The notes beneath the pieces were generated by a model. That model searched no databases. It was not told the DNA's origin and saw only the letters and a program-made list of their open reading frames with translations. The position numbers were made by a program, and so were the translations under genes. Shown piece by piece: positions 6,963 through 11,500 of a DNA stretch of 11,500 nt. This DNA is from Draconibacterium orientale (GTDB lineage: Bacteria > Bacteroidota > Bacteroidia > Bacteroidales > UBA1556): positions 1-11,500 of the forward strand of contig DZDC01000076.1 of NCBI GenBank assembly GCA_022736595.1, in the 5' to 3' direction. Each line of letters begins with the position of its first letter. The stretch's first letter is position 1.

Positions 6963-8456
6963 CTAGAATTTATAATTTAACATAAAACCCAGACTATGAA
7001 TTGAGTAATAGAACGTCTGTTGATAGGAATAGTATGCCTTAACCGCAAATTGGGGACTCAAATGATACGTAGCAAAAAGCCGAGCATCGGCAGGAAAGAA
7101 ATTAGTTTTGGCATATTTTTTCACATAAACAAGATCTCCAGAACTATTAATATCAGTATAAAAATAAGGATTTTGGTGGGTGGAATAAATGCCAATATTG
7201 GCCGTAAGACCAGCATCAAACTTTGTGTTGGGTTTATATTTTACAACCAAAACTCCTGAGTTCACAATTTGACGTTCTGGAGTGAAATAGGGATCATAAA
7301 TTCCTTCAATGGGATTGTCGTTCTCCTCAGCCACATACTCATCAAGTGATTTTACAGGGGTAAACGTATTTTTATTGGCATCGGAATAATTGAAACCATA
7401 GCCCAATGAAAACTGAAACTTTTGAATTTCCAATACATGATACAATCCCCAAAGGCCGAAGGTTTTTACTTTGTTGTTGTCGTTAAAATGCTGCTCATTA
7501 TATAAAGCATTAAATGACAAATTTTTATCATTCAAATACTCCAATTCAAAATGAAAATTTTGTTGCAAGATAGGAGATTGAGCTGCACTCAATGTTCCCA
7601 AATATGGTGATTGCTCTACGCCTGCTTTGAGCTCCAACTGTTTCCAAATTTTCTTCTTAACAATTAAACTCCCCACAAAATCAGCATTAAAACCTGCCAT
7701 TTGATAAACACCAGCTTTAGCCTCTACTGAAAGTTTTAAGGGGGCAAAAATCAGTTGATTTCCTACAACAACTCTATTTGAAGATTCTCCAGTCGAAAAA
7801 TCAAGGTGTCCATACTCAAGCATCGGACTCAGAAACCATGATTTCTTTCGAGACATTTCAATCCGCTCCGCCAATTGATTTAACGGCTGATTATCTGTTT
7901 TAAAGTCAACATACAATTTCAAATCGTGAGCAGTAGCCTCCTTTATCATTTGCCTAATCTTTTGAATCAAGGGATGCTTAGGCTCCACTTTTTCAATTTC
8001 ACCAACATACCATTCCGAATCAGAATAACGATATTCCCAAAAATAAACTTGAGCCAATATAGCAAGCGTCTCAACTTTAGTTGTTGAATTTGCAAGCAAT
8101 GGTGGGCTATATTTTTTTACCTCCTTATAATATCCCATTGAAAAATATTGCTTCACCAATTCCATTAACAAAATCAAATCAGAAGGCTCCTGATTATATG
8201 CAAGTTGGAAATAATTTAAAGCTTCCTTATTTTGAAATTGCTTTTGATAAGTAATGGCTTTGAGCCAACTTAGCTCATAATTATTTGGATTGAGTACAAT
8301 CAAAGAATCCAATACAAGGTGTGCTTGAGGGAGATTATTTTCAGCGATATACTGTCGAGCGATGGCAGTAGAGTATCCTTTTGAATTTTGCCCAAAAGCG
8401 ATATTTACAAGAAAGACTAAAGAAATTAATAGAAATGTTCTGATATTCATAAGCAT
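6963..8456 (-). CDS. TPR-containing outer-membrane beta-barrel protein (YaiO-like), probable polysaccharide export porin
   Basis: The 497-residue protein begins with a signal peptide (basic Arg6, hydrophobic 8-21, probable cleavage AFG|Q after residue 22). Residues about 27-165 form paired amphipathic helices with TPR spacing, for example AIARQYIAENNLPQAHLVLDSL followed by a helix starting YELSWLKAITYQ. Residues about 185-497 consist of alternating beta strands ending in Tyr-Lys-Phe, the C-terminal aromatic expected for insertion by BAM. This matches the YaiO architecture and parallels PgaA, or the AlgK plus AlgE pair, where a TPR part sits in the periplasm and the barrel exports the polymer. 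The gene heads the polysaccharide locus, 121 nt ahead of the polymerase gene. The ATG at 8456 is taken as start; Met3 (8450) is equally possible. By eye it is more AT-rich than the two metabolic genes upstream. The export role is inferred from architecture and context. Confidence 0.85.
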   Translation of the reverse strand: MLMNIRTFLLISLVFLVNIAFGQNSKGYSTAIARQYIAENNLPQAHLVLDSLIVLNPNNYELSWLKAITYQKQFQNKEALNYFQLAYNQEPSDLILLMELVKQYFSMGYYKEVKKYSPPLLANSTTKVETLAILAQVYFWEYRYSDSEWYVGEIEKVEPKHPLIQKIRQMIKEATAHDLKLYVDFKTDNQPLNQLAERIEMSRKKSWFLSPMLEYGHLDFSTGESSNRVVVGNQLIFAPLKLSVEAKAGVYQMAGFNADFVGSLIVKKKIWKQLELKAGVEQSPYLGTLSAAQSPILQQNFHFELEYLNDKNLSFNALYNEQHFNDNNKVKTFGLWGLYHVLEIQKFQFSLGYGFNYSDANKNTFTPVKSLDEYVAEENDNPIEGIYDPYFTPERQIVNSGVLVVKYKPNTKFDAGLTANIGIYSTHQNPYFYTDINSSGDLVYVKKYAKTNFFPADARLFATYHLSPQFAVKAYYSYQQTFYYSIHSLGFMLNYKF

Positions 8457-8750
8457 AGTTGTTGTACATTGATTTTCATTATAACTTAAAAATTTGTTAA
8501 TTTTTCAAAGCCAACTCACCATAGACAATTCCAATGATATTTTCTTACTGTACAACCGAAAAAATATTCGGAAGTTCTATTGCCCAAAAGCTTCCGATGG
8601 CTATCGTGGACGGAAGAAATGAGAAGTATTGAACTTTTTTAGGATGTGACAGAGGGTTCGCACCTTCCTTTTTTCAGGTAGAAGCGTTCTATGGATTCAA
8701 TTCAAAATTGCCTTAAGGGAAGTTCTAAAGATTGCAAATTGTGACTTTTA
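8457..8750. other. Intergenic region upstream of the polysaccharide locus
   Basis: These 294 bases separate the omega-amidase gene from the porin gene. They hold no credible gene. They contain the candidate promoter at 8478-8508 and three alternating copies of a CGGAAG/CTTCCG element (8569-8574, 8591-8596, 8611-8616) that could form alternative short stems. No convincing terminator with a T run was seen after the omega-amidase stop. Confidence 0.5.
8478..8508 (-). promoter_or_regulatory. Candidate promoter of the polysaccharide locus
   Basis: On the minus strand TTGAAA (8508-8503) is followed after 19 bases by TATAAT (8483-8478), about 21 bases before the ATG at 8456. The long spacing fits the 19-21 bases usual in Bacteroidota, but the -7 element is not the TAnnTTTG consensus of that phylum. 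The surroundings are AT-rich, so chance is a real alternative. Confidence 0.3.
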
Positions 8751-9545
8751 CTAAGAAATAATATCGAAGCGATCCCAGTCGAGGCCCACGGTAAATTTAT
8801 TTCTAAAATCTTCTAAATCAGCATAGTTTAGTGATGTGGTTTGCACAAACTGCGTATCTGCTTGAGCAGCGATGAGTTCTTCGCCACGGGCATTGAGTAA
8901 GCACGAATTGCCCAAATGTTCCAGTCCATTTCCATCAATTCCCACTCGATTTACACCAGCCACAAAACATTGGTTTTCCAAGGCACGAGCCAGTAGTAAG
9001 CTTTGCCACACCTTATTTCGCACGGCTGGCCAATTGGCTACATACAGCAAAAGATCGTAGTCATACTTGCCTCCGATATAGTTGTTTTTGGCAAAAACAG
9101 GGAAGCGAAGGTCGTAACAAATCTGTGGTTTAATTTTCCATCCATGAATCTCAAAAATCAAAGGATTTTGTCCTGCCTGATAATGGAGTTGTTCGTTTCC
9201 CATTCTAAAAAGGTGCCGCTTATCGTAATGCTGGTGGCTGCCATCGGGGAAAACCACCATAAAGCGATTGAAAAAGTGTCCGTTTTCTTTCACCATAAAA
9301 CTACCTGCAATCGCCGCTTTTTTATATTGGCTGTGTTCCAGCATCCATTCAAAAGTATCGCCTTGCAAGGGTTCGGCAAAAAGTTCGGGTTTCATCGAAA
9401 AGGCGGTATTGAACATTTCGGGCAGCACTATTAAATCGGTTTCCCCTGCAATATTCTTAATGAACATGGACAGTTTGCCCAGATTAGCTCTTTTGTCTTC
9501 CCATTTCAAATCGCTTTGAATGAGGGTTATTACTAAATCTTGCAT
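8751..9545 (-). CDS. Nitrilase-superfamily omega-amidase (2-oxoglutaramate/2-oxosuccinamate amidase)
   Basis: The 264-residue protein has the full carbon-nitrogen hydrolase triad: Glu43 in LPEMFNTAF, Lys109 in YDKRHLFRMGNE (with the supporting Glu118) and nucleophile Cys143 in PQICYDLRFP. The sequence continues with VANWPAVRNKVWQSLLLARA (169-188), which is typical of the YafV/NIT2 omega-amidase branch. These cytoplasmic enzymes hydrolyse the omega-amide of 2-oxoglutaramate to 2-oxoglutarate and ammonia, which pulls glutamine-dependent transaminations forward. Its start overlaps the aminotransferase gene by 13 nt (9533-9545), so the two are surely cotranscribed and probably act in sequence. 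No signal peptide is present. A different small-amide substrate is possible, but the neighbour strongly favours omega-amidase. Confidence 0.92.
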   Translation of the reverse strand: MQDLVITLIQSDLKWEDKRANLGKLSMFIKNIAGETDLIVLPEMFNTAFSMKPELFAEPLQGDTFEWMLEHSQYKKAAIAGSFMVKENGHFFNRFMVVFPDGSHQHYDKRHLFRMGNEQLHYQAGQNPLIFEIHGWKIKPQICYDLRFPVFAKNNYIGGKYDYDLLLYVANWPAVRNKVWQSLLLARALENQCFVAGVNRVGIDGNGLEHLGNSCLLNARGEELIAAQADTQFVQTTSLNYADLEDFRNKFTVGLDWDRFDIIS

Positions 9546-10690
9546 AATTGTGCGGCAGCTTTTTCAAGGGTTTCATCGGTTTTAGCAAAGCAAAAGCGCA
9601 GTACTTTTTGGTCGGTGCCATCGCTGTAAAAGTAACTCAGCGGTATGGCTGCCACGCCAAATTCGCGGGTGATGCGACCAGCAAAATCCAATTCGCTTTC
9701 GTTGGAAATGCGGTCGTATTTAAAGAGTTGGAAATAAGTACCGTGGGCTTTGAGCGGTGTAAACCTTGAATTTTCCATCAGTTGCAAAAAGTAATTGCGG
9801 CGGTGGGCATACATCTGGTGAATGTGGATGTAATGGTCTTCGTCTTTCATATATTGTGCAAGAGCCCATTGCATGGGATGATTGCCAGCGAAAACCACAT
9901 TTTGGTGAATCTTTCTAAACTCATCCATCATATAGCGGGGAGCCATGCAAAAACCGGTTTTCCAACCTGTAACGTGAAAGGATTTACCAAAACTTCCTAC
10001 CAGGAAGCTTCTTTTTGCCAATTCGGGAAAGGCAGCCACACTCTGGTGTTTGAGTCCATCGAAAATGATATTTTCGTAAACCTCGTCGCTCAAAATCATG
10101 ATGTCGGTGCCACGGGTAATCTTATCCAGTTGCTTCATATCGTCATCGCTCAGCACTGTACTGGTGGGGTTATGGGGCGAATTGATGATGATAAGTTTGG
10201 TGTTTTTGGTAATCAGTCGTTTGAGTTCGTTCCAATCGATATGGTAATCGTCGCCTTTGAGTTTCAAGATGCGAGGAATTCCTTTATTAATTTTGATACC
10301 AGGCACATAAATATCGAAGGCAGGTTCAATAATAATGGCTTCGTCGCCATCGTTGATGACGGTGGCAATGGCGGTAAAAATGGCTTGAGTAGCCCCACTG
10401 GTGATGGTAATCTCAAATTCAGGGTCGTATTTTTGATTGTATTTGCGTTCAAAGGCGAGACTCAGTTCTTCGCGTAAGCTCATCAAACCTTGCATGGGCG
10501 CATATTGGTTAAAGCCTTTTTTCATGGCGCTATGCACCAAACCAATGAGTTCTGGCGCTACTTCAAAGTTAGGAAATCCTTGCGCAAGGTTGATGGCATT
10601 GTGCTTTTGTGCCAATTGGTTCATGACTGTGAAAATGGTGGTTTTGCCACCCGGTAATTTGCTTCTGAACTGGGCTGATGACTCAATCAT
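9533..10690 (-). CDS. Methionine/glutamine-type class I aminotransferase (YbdL/KAT-like, PLP-dependent)
   Basis: The 385-residue cytoplasmic enzyme is a class I/II PLP aminotransferase. Visible landmarks are NLAQGFPNF (34-42), YAPMQG (63-68), TSGATQAIF (97-105) for cofactor phosphate contacts, SPHNPT with Asn174 at 171-176, SDEVYE with Asp202 and Tyr205, and the Schiff-base Lys236 in GSFGKSFHVTGWKTG. The substrate-carboxylate arginine is probably Arg365 (LRFCF). The pattern is that of the YbdL/kynurenine aminotransferase group, which uses methionine and glutamine with 2-oxo acids. With the overlapping omega-amidase it would close the methionine-salvage step (2-oxo-4-methylthiobutyrate to methionine, with glutamine as amino donor). 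No other salvage gene is in the window. The start at 10690 gives a family-like N-terminus. An aromatic or kynurenine substrate is the main alternative. Confidence 0.93.
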   Translation of the reverse strand: MIESSAQFRSKLPGGKTTIFTVMNQLAQKHNAINLAQGFPNFEVAPELIGLVHSAMKKGFNQYAPMQGLMSLREELSLAFERKYNQKYDPEFEITITSGATQAIFTAIATVINDGDEAIIIEPAFDIYVPGIKINKGIPRILKLKGDDYHIDWNELKRLITKNTKLIIINSPHNPTSTVLSDDDMKQLDKITRGTDIMILSDEVYENIIFDGLKHQSVAAFPELAKRSFLVGSFGKSFHVTGWKTGFCMAPRYMMDEFRKIHQNVVFAGNHPMQWALAQYMKDEDHYIHIHQMYAHRRNYFLQLMENSRFTPLKAHGTYFQLFKYDRISNESELDFAGRITREFGVAAIPLSYFYSDGTDQKVLRFCFAKTDETLEKAAAQLCKI

Positions 10691-10709
10691 AGGGGTTGTA
10701 GTTTGTGAG

Positions 10710-10717
10710 CAAAACTA
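10710..10717 (-). promoter_or_regulatory. Candidate -7 element ahead of the aminotransferase gene
   Basis: The minus strand reads TAGTTTTG, an exact match to the Bacteroidota TAnnTTTG -7 consensus, 20 bases before the ATG at 10690. No good -33 TTTG element is seen at the usual distance, so the call is weak. Confidence 0.3.
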
Positions 10718-10982
10718 ACAAATTTTAGAAGTAGTTGGAATTGAAAATAATGCTGACCGATTTAGTACATGACAATTTTCAATTTGGGTAGGGGGAGGTT
10801 AAGGTTTCACTGCGCTGCAGCTTGAGGGATTTGCTTAATTGATTTCCAACAATTATTACGCTACTCTGTAGCTTAGGCATTAGGTTGCAGTTGAAATGGT
10901 CGAAAACTGGTTTTTGGAATTACCTAATAATTATTAACCTGACCAATCCAATTTCGCTCCTTTCAGTCGCGGTATAGCTTTC

Positions 10983-11014
10983 GTTACTTTTTTGCTGCAG
11001 CCCAAAAAAGTAAC
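10983..11014. repeat. Hairpin with 12-bp perfect stem and palindromic loop region
   Basis: GTTACTTTTTTG (10983-10994) pairs perfectly with CAAAAAAGTAAC (11003-11014). The apex contains the self-complementary GCTGCAGC (10994-11001). Similar T-run/A-run hairpins are, from memory, frequent in intergenic DNA of Bacteroidota. A transcription terminator is possible, though no gene ends here inside the window. Confidence 0.75.
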
Positions 11015-11034
11015 CAAAACTTGTGCTGAGCAGA

Positions 11035-11097
11035 GCCTGCCCTGAGATAGTTTACCCTGAGCGAAGCCTGCCCTGAGCTGAGTTTACCCTGAGCGTA
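11035..11097. repeat. Imperfect tandem repeat, 31 and 32 bases
   Basis: Two adjacent units (11035-11065 and 11066-11097) both begin GCCTGCCCTGAG and end AGTTTACCCTGAGCG plus two bases. They differ by a small change in the middle (ATAG against CTGAG). Each contains the CCCTGAGC core of a repeat seen in many environmental Bacteroidota. The second unit continues into the 20-base CCCTGAGCGTAGTCGAAGGG (11087-11106). Confidence 0.8.
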
Positions 11098-11100
11098 GTC

Positions 11101-11124
11101 GAAGGGAAGGGAAGGGAAGGGAAG
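11101..11124 (+). repeat. GAAGG microsatellite, (GGGAA)4, possible G-quadruplex
   Basis: The plus strand carries GAAGG four times followed by GAAG. This gives four GGG runs (11104-11106, 11109-11111, 11114-11116, 11119-11121) with two-base AA loops, which fits the standard G-quadruplex rule. It follows directly on the CCCTGAGC...GAAGGG repeat, whose last bases form its first unit. Confidence 0.85.
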
Positions 11125-11247
11125 TAAAGGCCGCCGCTGTGCGAAAATGGCTAAAAATTGCTCTGAATTTGCTAAAAACCAATGACCATTCTAATGTTTG
11201 TTAAGAATTCATCTCTACTCCACATAGCTATTGAAACGCATGAAAAA

Positions 11248-11325
11248 TTATCCTAGATTTAGATTCCTCGCTTCTTCAAAAGGCTTACGGAACGCTTGGA
11301 GATTTATCCTAGATTTAGATTCCTC
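11248..11325. repeat. 22-base direct repeat, two copies 56 bases apart
   Basis: TTATCCTAGATTTAGATTCC plus TC occurs at 11248-11269 and exactly again at 11304-11325. The second copy runs on into CTGCGTCGGAATGAC, which resembles a TTCC...GGAATGAC intergenic repeat common in several bacterial phyla. Confidence 0.85.
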
Positions 11326-11359
11326 CTGCGTCGGAATGACAATGCTTTTGAGGTCAGAA

Positions 11360-11404
11360 AAGAGGGATGCGGTTGGCGGCAAAGCCGCCAACCGCATCCC
11401 TCTT
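11360..11404. repeat. Long perfect hairpin, 21-bp stem with 3-base loop
   Basis: AGAGGGATGCGGTTGGCGGC (11361-11380) is followed by the loop AAA (11381-11383) and its exact reverse complement (11384-11403); A11360 and T11404 add one pair. The GC-rich upper stem makes this very stable. No T run follows on either strand, so it is not a textbook intrinsic terminator; the perfect symmetry means it would also block or slow transcription in either direction. Confidence 0.9.
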
Positions 11405-11465
11405 AAAACCTTCTTTTGATTGTCATTGACAAGGCTTGTTTACTTTTAGCGGTTTTGTTAAACCC

Positions 11466-11500
11466 GAATTAAGCATTAGCCAAAAGCTAATGCTTAATTC
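11466..11500. repeat. Perfect 15-bp hairpin at the window edge
   Basis: GAATTAAGCATTAGC (11466-11480) and its reverse complement GCTAATGCTTAATTC (11486-11500) enclose the loop CAAAA. The stem may continue past the window. It could be the terminator of a gene lying beyond 11500 or another member of the repeat cluster. Confidence 0.85.

Larger units (their letters stand above)
10691..11500. other. Repeat-rich intergenic region without a credible gene
   Basis: These 810 bases lie upstream of the aminotransferase gene. The only sizeable open frame (plus strand, 11231-11419) runs through a direct repeat and the arm of a long hairpin and has no protein-like features. The stretch instead holds three strong inverted repeats, a 31/32-base tandem repeat, a (GGGAA)4 tract and a 22-base direct repeat, each listed separately. 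A weaker 10-base inverted repeat AATTGAAAAT/ATTTTCAATT occurs at 10739-10748 and 10775-10784. No tRNA, rRNA or known small RNA was recognised. Confidence 0.7.

Noticed and set aside
9003..9434. Plus-strand open frame of 143 codons
   Set aside because: It is antisense to the omega-amidase gene, whose catalytic triad is intact on the minus strand.
9782..10477. Long plus-strand open frame of 231 codons
   Set aside because: It lies entirely antisense to the well-supported aminotransferase gene and shows no recognisable domain; it is a shadow of that gene's codon pattern.
11231..11419. Plus-strand open frame of 62 codons in the intergenic region
   Set aside because: It passes through a direct repeat and into a perfect hairpin arm, with a composition unlike the real genes of the window.
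10691..11500. Insertion sequence, CRISPR array or attachment site
   Set aside because: There is no transposase or integrase, no regularly spaced repeat-spacer pattern and no tRNA; only two-copy repeats and isolated hairpins are seen.

Overview
The window looks like chromosomal DNA of a member of the Bacteroidota (Flavobacteriia-like or a close relative). The signs are moderately AT-rich DNA, a lipoprotein with an I-S-S-C lipobox, outer-membrane beta-barrel proteins typical of the phylum, almost no purine-rich ribosome-binding sites, and intergenic repeats of the CCCTGAGC...GTAGTCGAAGGG kind. All recognisable genes lie on the minus strand, so transcription runs from high to low coordinates. 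No RNA genes, CRISPR array, transposase or phage genes were seen.

Layout in order of transcription. (1) 10691-11500 is about 810 bases without a credible gene. It is packed with repeats: three strong hairpins, an imperfect tandem repeat, a (GGGAA)4 tract and a 22-nt direct repeat. (2) 10690-8751 holds a methionine-type aminotransferase and a nitrilase-family omega-amidase, overlapping by 13 nt; this is a known glutamine-transaminase/omega-amidase pairing. (3) 8750-8457 is a spacer with a possible promoter. (4) 8456-1276 is a six-gene polysaccharide locus: a TPR plus beta-barrel outer-membrane protein (YaiO-like), a membrane-embedded processive family-2 glycosyltransferase, glucose-1-phosphate cytidylyltransferase (rfbF), CDP-glucose 4,6-dehydratase (rfbG), an extended SDR epimerase/reductase, and a membrane-anchored GH26 glycoside hydrolase. 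The last five are overlapping or 25 nt apart. (5) 1123-728 is a small lipoprotein. (6) 667-1 is an outer-membrane beta-barrel gene carrying two apparent single-base frameshifts and running off the window.

The main point of interest is the polysaccharide locus. It has the parts of a synthase-dependent exopolysaccharide exporter: a polymerising glycosyltransferase in the inner membrane, a TPR/beta-barrel outer-membrane protein as in PgaA or BcsC/AlgK-AlgE, and a periplasmic-side glycan hydrolase as in BcsZ, PgaB or AlgL. Here these are combined with a CDP-deoxyhexose pathway and a GH26 enzyme, which is not the composition of the classic cellulose, PNAG, Pel or alginate loci. The functions of individual enzymes are well supported by motifs; the joint system, its polymer and its export role are inference.
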